A DNA stretch of 64,000 nt from Flavobacterium sp. Leaf82. Lineage in GTDB: Bacteria; Bacteroidota; Bacteroidia; Flavobacteriales; Flavobacteriaceae. A program made the translations under genes and the position numbers. Positions 41,381-49,575 of this stretch are shown piece by piece; position 1 is the first letter of the stretch, and the number at the start of each line of letters is the position of its first letter. The notes below the pieces were generated by a model. The model was not told the DNA's origin and did not search any database. It saw nothing but the letters and a program-made list of their open reading frames with translations. The stretch spans positions 1 to 64,000 of the forward strand of contig NZ_LMMA01000033.1 of NCBI RefSeq assembly GCF_001422725.1, in the 5' to 3' direction.

Positions 41381-43675
41381 ATGAAAAATAAAATAATAAC
41401 AATCGGGGTTTTTGCCCTGTTTACAGTTGGAAATATGAATGCACAAAATAAACCATATCTGGATAAAAATAAAACTATTGAACAACGTATCGATTTGCTT
41501 TTGCCTTTGATGACTTTAGAGGAAAAAGTGGGTCAGATGAATCAATATAACGGATTTTGGGATGTAACGGGACCAGCGCCAAAAGGCGGAACCGCAGAAC
41601 TTAAATACGAACATTTGCGCAAAGGATTAGTTGGATCGATGTTGACGGTTCGCGGTGTAAAGGAAGTTCGTTCTGTACAGAAAATTGCGGTAGAAGAAAC
41701 GAGATTGGGAATTCCGTTGATTATAGGTTTTGACGTTATTCATGGGTATAAAACGTTAAGTCCGATTCCGTTGGCAGAAGCGGCGAGTTGGGATTTAGAA
41801 GCGATTAAAAAATCGGCGGCGATTGCGGCTGATGAAGCTTCGGCATCTGGAATTAACTGGACTTTTGGACCTAATGTTGACGTTGCAAATGATGCACGTT
41901 GGGGTCGTGTGATGGAAGGTGCGGGAGAAGATCCATATTTGGGAAGCAAAATTGCGATTGCCAGAGTTCACGGTTTTCAGGGTGAAACAATTGCTGATCT
42001 GGCTAAAGTAAATACGATTGCGGCTTGTGCGAAACACTTTGCGGCGTATGGTTATGTTGAGGCTGGATTGGAATATAATATTGTAGATATTAGTAATTCG
42101 AAATTGTATAATTCGGTTTTGCCGCCTTTTGAAGCTACGGTTCAGGCTGGAGTTCGTACGTTTATGAATTCGTTTAATACTTTGAATGGAATTCCGGCAA
42201 CCGGAAATGTTTTTCTGCAAAGAGATATCCTGAAAGGAAAATGGAAGTTTGATGGTTTTGTAATTTCCGATTATGCTTCGATTCGTGAAATGATTGCTCA
42301 CGGATATGCAAAAGATGAAGCTGATGCGACTGCAAAAGCGGTAATTGCAGGTTCTGACATGGATATGGAATCGTATTTGTATGTGGCAAAATTAGTTGGT
42401 TTAGTAAAGGAAGGAAAAGTGAAAGAAGCATTGGTTGATGATGCAGTCCGCAGAATTCTGCGTGTGAAGTTTGAGCTTGGTTTGTTTGATGATCCGTATA
42501 GATATTGTGATGAAAGACGCGAAAAAGCGGTTGTTGGCAGTAAAGCTAATAATGAAGGTGTTCTGGACATGGCAAAAAAATCTATCGTATTGTTGAAGAA
42601 CGATAAGAATTTGCTTCCGCTAAAAAAATCAGGACAGAAAATCGCTTTGATTGGCGCTTTGGCAAATGATAAAAATAGTCCGCTTGGAAGTTGGAGAATT
42701 GCTGCAGATGACAATACTGCCGTTTCGGTTTTAGAAGGAATGCAGCAATATAAAGACAATCAATTGGTTTTTGAAAAAGGAGTCGATTTATTGAAACAAA
42801 AAGCAACTTTTTTAACGGAAACAGTTTTTAATACTACAGACAAAAGTAGTTTTGAAGCTGCAAAAACAGCCGCAAAAAATGCCGATGTTGTGGTAATTGT
42901 TTTAGGAGAATACGGTTTTCAAAGTGGAGAAGGAAGAAGTAGAACTGATCTGAATTTGCCGGGATTGCAACAGGAATTGTTGGAGGAAATTTATAAAGTA
43001 AACCCAAATGTGGTTTTGGTTTTAAATAACGGTCGTCCGCTAAGTATTCCGTGGGCTGCAGAAAATGTTCCTGCAATTGTTGAAGCGTGGCAATTAGGAA
43101 CTCAAACCGGAAATGCTGTTGCTCAGGTTTTGTATGGTGATTATAACCCAAGTGGGAAGTTGCCAATGTCGTTCCCGAGAAATGTGGGTCAAGTGCCAAT
43201 TTATTATAATAAATATAGTACAGGAAGACCAATTGACAGTGATAAAAACGTGTTTTGGTCTCATTATATGGATGTGGAGAAAACGCCTCAATATCCGTTT
43301 GGTTTTGGATTAAGTTATACCAAATTCGACTATAAAGATTTAAAATTGAACAAGACAACTTTTGCAAAAGGAGAAAATGTGCAAGTTAGCGTTGCGGTTA
43401 CAAACTCAGGAAACTACGACGGAAAAGAAGTGGTACAACTTTATATTCGCGATGAATATGCGAGTGTTGTCCGACCAATAAAAGAATTGAAAGGTTTTGA
43501 ATTAGTAAATCTTAAAAAAGGTGAAACTAAAACGGTAACTTTTACTTTAACCAACAAAGAATTAGGTTTTTATGACAATGATGGAAATTATCTTGTAGAA
43601 CCCGGAACTTTTAAAATTATGGTTGGAGGAAGTTCTGATAAAGGTTTGGAAAGTGGTTTTGAGATAAAAGAGTAG
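41381..43675 (+). CDS. Glycoside hydrolase family 3 (beta-glucosidase type)
   Basis: A 764-residue exported enzyme with a signal peptide (VGNMNAQ). The (beta/alpha)8 domain contains the nucleophile Asp297 in FDGFVISDYASIREM. The GH3 C-terminal alpha/beta domain carries LGEYGFQSGEGRSRTDLNLPG and GNAVAQVLYGDYNPSGKLPMSFPR, and a fibronectin-like domain ends the protein (VSVAVTNSGNYDGKEVVQLYIRD). It releases terminal beta-glucose or similar from oligosaccharides, useful for glucomannan. It is preceded by two esterases and a repeat-filled gap. Confidence 0.94.
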   Translation: MKNKIITIGVFALFTVGNMNAQNKPYLDKNKTIEQRIDLLLPLMTLEEKVGQMNQYNGFWDVTGPAPKGGTAELKYEHLRKGLVGSMLTVRGVKEVRSVQKIAVEETRLGIPLIIGFDVIHGYKTLSPIPLAEAASWDLEAIKKSAAIAADEASASGINWTFGPNVDVANDARWGRVMEGAGEDPYLGSKIAIARVHGFQGETIADLAKVNTIAACAKHFAAYGYVEAGLEYNIVDISNSKLYNSVLPPFEATVQAGVRTFMNSFNTLNGIPATGNVFLQRDILKGKWKFDGFVISDYASIREMIAHGYAKDEADATAKAVIAGSDMDMESYLYVAKLVGLVKEGKVKEALVDDAVRRILRVKFELGLFDDPYRYCDERREKAVVGSKANNEGVLDMAKKSIVLLKNDKNLLPLKKSGQKIALIGALANDKNSPLGSWRIAADDNTAVSVLEGMQQYKDNQLVFEKGVDLLKQKATFLTETVFNTTDKSSFEAAKTAAKNADVVVIVLGEYGFQSGEGRSRTDLNLPGLQQELLEEIYKVNPNVVLVLNNGRPLSIPWAAENVPAIVEAWQLGTQTGNAVAQVLYGDYNPSGKLPMSFPRNVGQVPIYYNKYSTGRPIDSDKNVFWSHYMDVEKTPQYPFGFGLSYTKFDYKDLKLNKTTFAKGENVQVSVAVTNSGNYDGKEVVQLYIRDEYASVVRPIKELKGFELVNLKKGETKTVTFTLTNKELGFYDNDGNYLVEPGTFKIMVGGSSDKGLESGFEIKE

Positions 43676-43962
43676 GTTTTTGCCACAAATGCACAAGACG
43701 CGAAGTTTTTATTCTTATAAAGTCAGTAAGACACAAAGTTTTTTCGCCACGAATTCACGAATAAATTGTTTGAAAATTCATGGCTGTTTTTTTGCATAGC
43801 CCCTAGTTTTAACTAGGGGAAAAAGATTTGAATAGAAAAAGGCTTTAGCCAAACCTATAAAGTTTGGCTAAAGCCTTTTTTGTTTACGTTTATATTTTCA
43901 TCCAGCTAAAGCTGGAAGCTATTCAGATTAAAAGTCAAAAAAAACTTTGTGCTTTTGCTAGA
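43676..43962. repeat. Cluster of three hairpins before the toxin-antitoxin pair
   Basis: After a CCACGAATTCACGAAT word (43747) come CCCCTAGTT/AACTAGGGG (43800-43819), a perfect 19-bp hairpin AAAAAGGCTTTAGCCAAAC with 43862-43880 (loop CTATAAA), and TCCAGCT/AGCTGGA (43901-43916). The second ends in a T run and can act as a terminator for GH3 and for the toxin gene. Confidence 0.8.
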
Positions 43963-44298
43963 TTAATAAATTTCTAAAATCATTAATTCATCATTAGAAA
44001 CAAATGACTCAATAATTTCTTTTTTTGTACTTAGAAGTTCAGCAATTTCTTTGGTGTTCTTATTGAACGTTTTTAAAATGATAATTTTTGGTGGAGCTCC
44101 TTTTAAAAGCAATAATTTTTCAAAATCATCATCGTGAGTAAGTATCGTAAAGTTATTTTGTTTTGCAAATTCCCAAATTTCAACGTCTTTTGCAGGTTGA
44201 TTAATTTTAATATCTTTTGCATGTAAGCAATCTGAAAAATCATTTTCTATAAGCTTGATTATTCTCCATGAAATATTGGCATCCAGAAGTAATTTCAT
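43963..44298 (-). CDS. DUF5615 PIN-like toxin
   Basis: A 111-residue protein starting MKLLLDANISWRIIKLIEND, with ILTHDDDFEKLLLLKGAPPKIIIL. This is the DUF5615/Mut7-C-like PIN fold, with Asp in LLLDANIS and DDDFEKL as metal ligands. Such proteins are the toxins of VapC-like modules paired with DUF433 and are predicted ribonucleases. It overlaps the upstream antitoxin by one base (TAATG). Confidence 0.87.
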   Translation of the reverse strand: MKLLLDANISWRIIKLIENDFSDCLHAKDIKINQPAKDVEIWEFAKQNNFTILTHDDDFEKLLLLKGAPPKIIILKTFNKNTKEIAELLSTKKEIIESFVSNDELMILEIY

Positions 44299-44528
44299 TA
44301 TGCTGCAATTATTTTTGTGATGTTTTCTCTATTTGCAGCAAAGGCTAAAGCAGCCAGAATATGTTCTTTATTTAATTCGGGAAAATCTTCAATAATTTCT
44401 TCGAAAGACATTCCTGTTGCTAGCCATGAAAGTATATCCGAAACACAAATTCGGGTTCCTGTAATTACAGGTTTACCAAACCTGATATCAGGATTTATTG
44501 AAATAAAAGTTTGCCAATTATTAATCAT
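44298..44528 (-). CDS. DUF433 antitoxin
   Basis: A 76-residue protein with the DUF433 pattern WQTFISINPDIRFGKPVITGTRICVSDILSWLATGMSFEEIIEDFPELNKEHILAALAFAA. The fold is a winged/helix-turn-helix-like unit that likely binds the operon promoter and neutralises the toxin. First gene of the pair; the toxin start overlaps its stop. Confidence 0.9.
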   Translation of the reverse strand: MINNWQTFISINPDIRFGKPVITGTRICVSDILSWLATGMSFEEIIEDFPELNKEHILAALAFAANRENITKIIAA

Positions 44529-44641
44529 AATTTTATAATTTAAACAAATTTACAAAATTAAAGACTAATTAGATTTTTAATTATTGAAGTTTGTTTTCTA
44601 CCTTTAAAACCTATTAAAACTCCAACCTTTAATTTAAAAAA

Positions 44642-45598
44642 ATGAAATATAACAGATGCGGAAGAAGCGGTTTATTACTACCTGAAATTTCTTTGGGATT
44701 GTGGCATAACTTTGGTTCAGTAGATAATTTTGAAAATGCAGAAAGTATTGCCGTAGAAGCTTTTGATAAAGGAATTACCCATTTTGATTTGGCTAATAAT
44801 TATGGACCGGCTCCAGGTTCTGCAGAAACTAATTTTGGTAAAATCCTTTGGCATAATTTTCAGGGAAACTTACGTGATGAAATCATCATTTCTACAAAAG
44901 CCGGTTATACAATGTGGGACGGACCTTATGGAGATTGGGGATCCAGAAAATATTTATTATCCAGTTTAGATCAGAGTTTGAAAAGAATGAAGGTTGATTA
45001 TGTTGATATTTTCTATTCGCATCGCCCAGATCCTGAAACTCCAATTGAAGAAACCATGTCAGCATTAGATTATGCCGTAAGAAGCGGAAAAGCGTTGTAT
45101 GTGGGAATCAGTAATTATTCGGCAGAAGAAACTCGTGTTGCGGTTGATGTCCTGAAGCAATTGGGAACGCCATGTTTGATTCATCAGGCAAAATATTCGA
45201 TGTTAGAACGTTGGGTAGAAAATGGTTTATTAGATGTTCTGGAAGAAAAAGGAGTAGGTTGTATTGCCTTTTCGCCTTTGGCACAAGGGCTTTTAACCGA
45301 TAAATACCTAAACGGAATTCCAGAGAACTCAAGAGCGCATAATCCAAACGGACATTTGAAAGAAGATGAGGTTACTCAGGAACGTATTAATAAATTAGTT
45401 CAGCTTAATGAGATTGCTCAAAACCGTAATCAATCTTTGGCACAAATGGCTTTGGCCTGGCTGCAAAAAGACAAACGTATTACATCGGTTTTAATTGGCG
45501 CAAGTTCTGTTAGGCAATTAAATAATAATATTGATTGTTTGCAAAGTCTTGAATTTACGCAGGATGAATTGAATGCGATTGAAAAGATTTTATCTTAA
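44642..45598 (+). CDS. Aldo-keto reductase (YghZ-like)
   Basis: A 318-residue soluble enzyme. MKYNRCGRSGLLLPEISLGLWHNFG and THFDLANNYGPAPGSAETNFGKIL are typical of the L-glyceraldehyde-3-phosphate reductase (YghZ) subgroup; Asp and Tyr of the catalytic tetrad lie in DLANNYG, the Lys in ISTKAGY and the His in FYSHRPDP. NADPH contacts are near SVLIGASS. It detoxifies or reduces small aldehydes. It is flanked by the toxin-antitoxin pair and the mannanase gene and may serve sugar aldehyde handling, which is inference. Confidence 0.92.
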   Translation: MKYNRCGRSGLLLPEISLGLWHNFGSVDNFENAESIAVEAFDKGITHFDLANNYGPAPGSAETNFGKILWHNFQGNLRDEIIISTKAGYTMWDGPYGDWGSRKYLLSSLDQSLKRMKVDYVDIFYSHRPDPETPIEETMSALDYAVRSGKALYVGISNYSAEETRVAVDVLKQLGTPCLIHQAKYSMLERWVENGLLDVLEEKGVGCIAFSPLAQGLLTDKYLNGIPENSRAHNPNGHLKEDEVTQERINKLVQLNEIAQNRNQSLAQMALAWLQKDKRITSVLIGASSVRQLNNNIDCLQSLEFTQDELNAIEKILS

Positions 45599-45646
45599 AT
45601 ATTTTAAACCCGACAGGTTTCAAAAACCTGTCGGGTTTAAAATATT
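45598..45646. terminator. Long bidirectional hairpin terminator
   Basis: A perfect 23-bp inverted repeat with loop CAA (arms 45598-45620 and 45624-45646, core AAACCCGACAGGTTT) between the convergent aldo-keto reductase and GH5 mannanase genes. Confidence 0.92.
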
Positions 45647-45663
45647 ACAAATATTGATTTGAA

Positions 45664-46947
45664 TTATTTCAATTGTAAATTATACTTCTTCACAACATCC
45701 AAAGTCGATTTATCACTCGAAAAAACCGAGTTCAATCCTTGTGGTTCTTGCGGAGGATCTGTAGTTAATGGATCTCCGGGATTCCATTTTCCTTCTTTGG
45801 TTATTGCTTTTCCTTCTCCGCCAAATCCCCAGAAATTAGCTGCCTGCAACGGACCTTTGTTTTTAACACTTTCGGCAACTCTGCTAAAAATATAATTATA
45901 AAAAATATCTCTGTTTGCTACAGAAGTTCCCGCAGTTAAGTTTTCATTTTCTCTTGGTAAACCAAATTCTTCAATAATAATAGGGCGTTTTAAATTGTTG
46001 GCTACTTTAATGTGCTCATCAATATATTTTCCTGCATTTTCGAGCGTTATTGCTAAGGTTTTTTCGGCATTGTCAGCTTTAAACCAGTTCCAGTTTTTTG
46101 GCCAAATGTGCATCGTCAAATAATCAATATTGGGATTTTGATGTGTTCTCTCAAAAATTTCCATGCTGTCGTTCGAGCTGTTTTTTCCCTCAGAACCCGT
46201 CGAAACCAAATGGTTTTTATCTAAACTATCAATCAGATTTACAATATTATTTAACCAAACGGTAAATTTTGTTTCATTTTCTACCGTAAAAAGTCTTGGT
46301 TCATTTCCCACTTGCCAAGCCATAATCGTATTATCTTCGTTATATTTCTTTTTCGAATATTTATTGGTTCTTCCAATAATAAACTTAACATGATCTTCTA
46401 AAGCCTTCATACAAGGCTCACAACTATGAAATTGTTCTGTATACGACATAAATTGCGGCCAGGTATTTGGAGCAATATTCGGAACCGGAATCGCGCCTTT
46501 GCCATTCCATTCCAGATATTGCGACATTCCGCCAGACCATTCCCAGTTATTTGTTAAATATAAAACGGCATACATTTTACGTTTGCTCATTTCATTGATT
46601 AAAAAATCAAGCCCGTCAAGCAAATCTTCGTCATACTTTCCTTGCTCATATTGCAATGCCGGACGAACGGTAAAATCATATTTCCCACCATCGGCACCCA
46701 CTAAAATTCGTAAATTATCGATTCCGTTTTTCTGCATTAAATCCAGTTCGCGAAGCAATCTTTTTCGGTCACCCACTTTTTTCGAAGCCAGTAAACTTCC
46801 ATACCAATAATTCGTACCAATATAAGCGTACGGTTTATCGCCTTTATAAAATTGCGTTCCTTTTACTGTAATTCTTTCCTGCGCCTGACAAGCAATTGCA
46901 GAAAGCATTAAACCGAATACAAGAATTTTTAGAAAATTATTTTTCAT
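45664..46947 (-). CDS. GH5 (GH5_7-like) beta-mannanase
   Basis: A 427-residue exported enzyme. The N-terminus (LMLSAIACQAQ) is a signal peptide, either lipidated at Cys20 or cleaved nearby. The (beta/alpha)8 fold of GH5 shows YIGTNYWYGSLLASKKVGDRKRLLREL, NNWEWSGGMSQYLEW, MAWQVGNEPR with the acid/base Glu and PIIIEEFGLPRE with the nucleophile Glu, matching GH5_7 endo-mannanases. It cuts beta-1,4-mannan chains outside the cytoplasm. It lies downstream of the epimerase gene, separated by a repeat-rich gap. Confidence 0.92.
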   Translation of the reverse strand: MKNNFLKILVFGLMLSAIACQAQERITVKGTQFYKGDKPYAYIGTNYWYGSLLASKKVGDRKRLLRELDLMQKNGIDNLRILVGADGGKYDFTVRPALQYEQGKYDEDLLDGLDFLINEMSKRKMYAVLYLTNNWEWSGGMSQYLEWNGKGAIPVPNIAPNTWPQFMSYTEQFHSCEPCMKALEDHVKFIIGRTNKYSKKKYNEDNTIMAWQVGNEPRLFTVENETKFTVWLNNIVNLIDSLDKNHLVSTGSEGKNSSNDSMEIFERTHQNPNIDYLTMHIWPKNWNWFKADNAEKTLAITLENAGKYIDEHIKVANNLKRPIIIEEFGLPRENENLTAGTSVANRDIFYNYIFSRVAESVKNKGPLQAANFWGFGGEGKAITKEGKWNPGDPLTTDPPQEPQGLNSVFSSDKSTLDVVKKYNLQLK

Positions 46948-46961
46948 TAGTTGTTTTTTTA

Positions 46962-47042
46962 GGAGCTATTTCCTGCTATCCGTTTCAATCTTTTATTTTT
47001 TTAAAGAAAAAAATAAAAGGATTTCCACTTCTATCAGGGCTA
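46962..47042 (+). repeat. Core-hairpin repeat family, copy B
   Basis: Reads GGAGCTATTTCCTGCTATCC, GTTTCAATC, a hairpin, then GGATTTCCACTTCTATCAGG. The stem CTTTTATTTTTTT (46990-47002) with AAAAAAATAAAAG (47007-47019) is a perfect 13 bp with loop AAAG. Flanks match copy A (23863-23940, opposite strand) while the stem sequence differs. Confidence 0.75.
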
Positions 47043-47060
47043 GGGATTTAGGTTTTATTA

Positions 47061-47154
47061 GTCATTGCGAGGAACGAAGCATTCTCATGCAGTATACATT
47101 TTAATTAGCAAATGTTTTTATCGTTAGTGCGTTTGCTTCGTTCCTCGCAATGAC
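47061..47154. repeat. Perfect 20-bp inverted repeat GTCATTGCGAGG type
   Basis: GTCATTGCGAGGAACGAAGC at 47061-47080 and its exact complement at 47135-47154, with 54 nt between. The arm is the sequence found in widely dispersed bacterial palindromes. It directly follows copy B and ends just before the epimerase stop codon. Confidence 0.85.
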
Positions 47155-47162
47155 AAACTGAT

Positions 47163-48353
47163 TTATACTTTAATACGCTCAATTAATTCTAAACAAGCCC
47201 TACTATTATGATACGGACATTTCCAGAAACCGGCTTTGTCTTTTTCGATTAAAGAATAGTCACGGTTAATTCCCCAGAACCATTCTCCGTTTTCTTTGTC
47301 CAGAATGTATTTTTTTATAAACGTCCAGTTTTTATAAACTATTTCTAGATAAGTTTCATCGCCAGTTATTTGATAGGCGTTATAAAAACCAATTAAAGCT
47401 TCGGACTGAACCCACCAATGTTTTTCGGCAACTAATTTGTTTTTTTCTGGATCTAATTCGTACCACAAACCTCCATCAGAATCTAATCCATCTTTGGTAA
47501 CTTCTGCCATCTGAATTGCGTGTTTTTTGTAATTGGCAATTAAGGTTTCATCTTCAGAAATTTCGGCACATTGCAACAAAAGCCAGGCTGCCTCGATATC
47601 ATGTCCATACGAAATGACGTCTGGTTTTTCGATCCAGTTTTCATCAAAAAATAATTTTAAATGACCCGTTTTTGGATTAATAAAATGTTCTTCGATTGTT
47701 TCTAATAATTCAATAATATCATTTTGAAGTTTTTTATCCTTCCAGACTTTATACAAATTTGCATACGCCTCGACGATATGCAAATGTGTATTCATGGTCT
47801 TTTTTTCGTTGGCATCTTTATCGCTCAAACGCAAATCGTCAATAGGTTGCCAATCGCGGGTCAAAGCTTCAAAATAACCTTTGTTTTCAGGATCGTAACT
47901 GTGTTCCTGAATTTTTAAATATAAATTAATAGCTATTTCTAAAGCTTTGTCATCTTTAGAAATAGCATAATATTCAGACAATCCGTAAATGGCAAAAGCT
48001 AAAGCATAAATTTGGTTTTTGGTATCTTTTGGTGTTTTATCAGGATTAATGCTCCAGAATAAACCGCCAAATTCCGAGTCATAAAAATATTGTGAAAGAA
48101 ACTCAAAAGCGCGTTTGGCGATTTTTTTATAATTTTCGTTTTTGGTTTCTTTATATCCTGCTGAAAAACTCCATAAAATTCTGGCGTTCAAAACAGCACC
48201 TTTTTCAGTATTGGCGATGATATTATCGTTGAAATCGATTTGACCAATAAAACCACCATTTTCATTATCTAGCGTATTTTTTGACCAATAGTTTAAGATC
48301 GATTCCAGTTCGTCTGATAGTTCTGTTTTAAGTTGCTTTAGTTTTGTTGACAC
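47163..48353 (-). CDS. AGE-family epimerase, probable cellobiose/mannobiose 2-epimerase
   Basis: A 396-residue cytoplasmic protein (no signal peptide) with the (alpha/alpha)6 barrel of the N-acylglucosamine 2-epimerase family: NGGFIGQIDFNDNI, ARILWSFSAGY, GLFWSINPDKTPKDTKNQIYA, NTHLHIVEAYANLYKVW, ISYGHDIEAAWLL, KHWWVQSEALIGFYNAYQ and KCPYHNSRACLEL. The His residues in HLHIVEA, GHDIEA and PYHNSR match the catalytic pair. It sits 5 bp from the GH130 gene, fitting conversion of mannobiose to mannosylglucose as the step before phosphorolysis. Confidence 0.93.
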   Translation of the reverse strand: MSTKLKQLKTELSDELESILNYWSKNTLDNENGGFIGQIDFNDNIIANTEKGAVLNARILWSFSAGYKETKNENYKKIAKRAFEFLSQYFYDSEFGGLFWSINPDKTPKDTKNQIYALAFAIYGLSEYYAISKDDKALEIAINLYLKIQEHSYDPENKGYFEALTRDWQPIDDLRLSDKDANEKKTMNTHLHIVEAYANLYKVWKDKKLQNDIIELLETIEEHFINPKTGHLKLFFDENWIEKPDVISYGHDIEAAWLLLQCAEISEDETLIANYKKHAIQMAEVTKDGLDSDGGLWYELDPEKNKLVAEKHWWVQSEALIGFYNAYQITGDETYLEIVYKNWTFIKKYILDKENGEWFWGINRDYSLIEKDKAGFWKCPYHNSRACLELIERIKV

Positions 48354-48358
48354 GATAG

Positions 48359-49549
48359 TTATATTGCGTTATTTTTTTCAATTTGATTGATAATTGTTTT
48401 TACTGAACCTGCAGAAATAAAAGTATCTGCGGGCGCATTGGTAACATAATCAACTAATTTTTCTACAGATGAAACTGCAACATGCATTCTTGTGTCAGAT
48501 GACGCATAATATACATAAACTGTTCCGTCATTATCTTCGATCCATCCGTTTGAGAATAGAACATTTGATACATCACCAACTCTTTCGATTCCTTCAGGTC
48601 CCATGAAATGTCCGGCAGGAACGTGTGTTACTTTGGTAATATCGTGTAGATCTGTCATGAACATATATAGGGTGTATCGTAAACCTGCAGCGGTATTACG
48701 AACGCCATGTGCGAGATGCAACCAGCCTTTTTCTGTTTTGATAGGCGCTGGACCAAGACCATTTTTTAATTCGTAAATGGTATGATATTGTTTCCCAAAG
48801 ATGATTCTTTCTTCTTTTACAACCGGGTTTGTCATGTCTTCTACATATCCTAGACCAATTCCGCCACCGGCTCCAACATCAATAAAACCATCTTGTGGGC
48901 GCGTGTATAAAGCATATTTTCCGTCTACAAATTCAGGGTGCAAAACGACATTACGCTGTTGTCCGGTATTTGAAATTAAATCCGGCAATCTTTCCCAGTT
49001 TACTAAATCTTTAGATCGAACAATTCCGGCATTTGCAATCGCAGAACTTGTATCTCCTTTTGGAGCTTTTGGATCTTTTCTTTCGGTACAAAAAATACCG
49101 TAAACCCAACCGTCTTCATGATGAATCAAACGCATATCATAAACATTGGTGTCTGGTTCTTCGGTTTGCGGAATCACGCATGGTTTCTCCCAAAACTTAA
49201 AATTATCAACTCCGTTTGGACTTTCTGCAATAGCGAAAAAAGACTTTCTGTCAATTCCTTCTACACGAACAGCAAGAAGATATTTTCCGTTCCATTTCAT
49301 GGCGCCTGCATTAAAAGCGGCGTTTATACCAATTCGTTCTTGTAAAAAAGGATTGGTTTGTTCGTCCAGATCAAAACGCCAGTTTAGTGGTACGTGATTA
49401 GCCGTAACAACCGGGTTTTTATAACGTTCATATATACCGTTTCCGGCGTGATCCTGTGGAGCATTTTTTTGCTCGATCAGTATTTTATGTTCTTTTTCTA
49501 ATGCTACTTTTCTATCCTGAAATGTAGTTGAAGTGGCTATTGCTGTCAT
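48359..49549 (-). CDS. GH130 phosphorylase, probable 4-O-beta-mannosyl-glucose phosphorylase
   Basis: A 396-residue cytoplasmic protein with a five-bladed propeller. FNAGAMKWNGKYLLAVRVEG, DTNVYDMRLIHHEDGWVYGIFCTERKD, RNVVLHPEFVDGKYALYTRPQDGF, GLGPAPIKTEKGWLHLAHGVR and IEDNDGTVYVYYASSDTRMHVA fit GH130_1. The Asp in YDMRL is the expected proton donor. It splits mannosylglucose with phosphate to mannose-1-phosphate and glucose. Epimerase and phosphorylase adjacent to a mannanase and a transporter match the known manno-oligosaccharide pathway first described in Bacteroides. Confidence 0.93.
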   Translation of the reverse strand: MTAIATSTTFQDRKVALEKEHKILIEQKNAPQDHAGNGIYERYKNPVVTANHVPLNWRFDLDEQTNPFLQERIGINAAFNAGAMKWNGKYLLAVRVEGIDRKSFFAIAESPNGVDNFKFWEKPCVIPQTEEPDTNVYDMRLIHHEDGWVYGIFCTERKDPKAPKGDTSSAIANAGIVRSKDLVNWERLPDLISNTGQQRNVVLHPEFVDGKYALYTRPQDGFIDVGAGGGIGLGYVEDMTNPVVKEERIIFGKQYHTIYELKNGLGPAPIKTEKGWLHLAHGVRNTAAGLRYTLYMFMTDLHDITKVTHVPAGHFMGPEGIERVGDVSNVLFSNGWIEDNDGTVYVYYASSDTRMHVAVSSVEKLVDYVTNAPADTFISAGSVKTIINQIEKNNAI

Positions 49550-49575
49550 ATTAATAGGTTTCTGTATCTGTATTT

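Noticed and set aside
41795..42301. 168-codon open frame on the minus strand inside the GH3 gene
   Set aside because: It lies antisense to a clear GH3 coding region, has no recognisable domain and is a typical frame shadow.
42834..43367. 177-codon open frame on the minus strand inside the GH3 gene
   Set aside because: Antisense to the conserved GH3 C-terminal domain; composition (Gln, Leu, Phe) is what a shadow frame gives.
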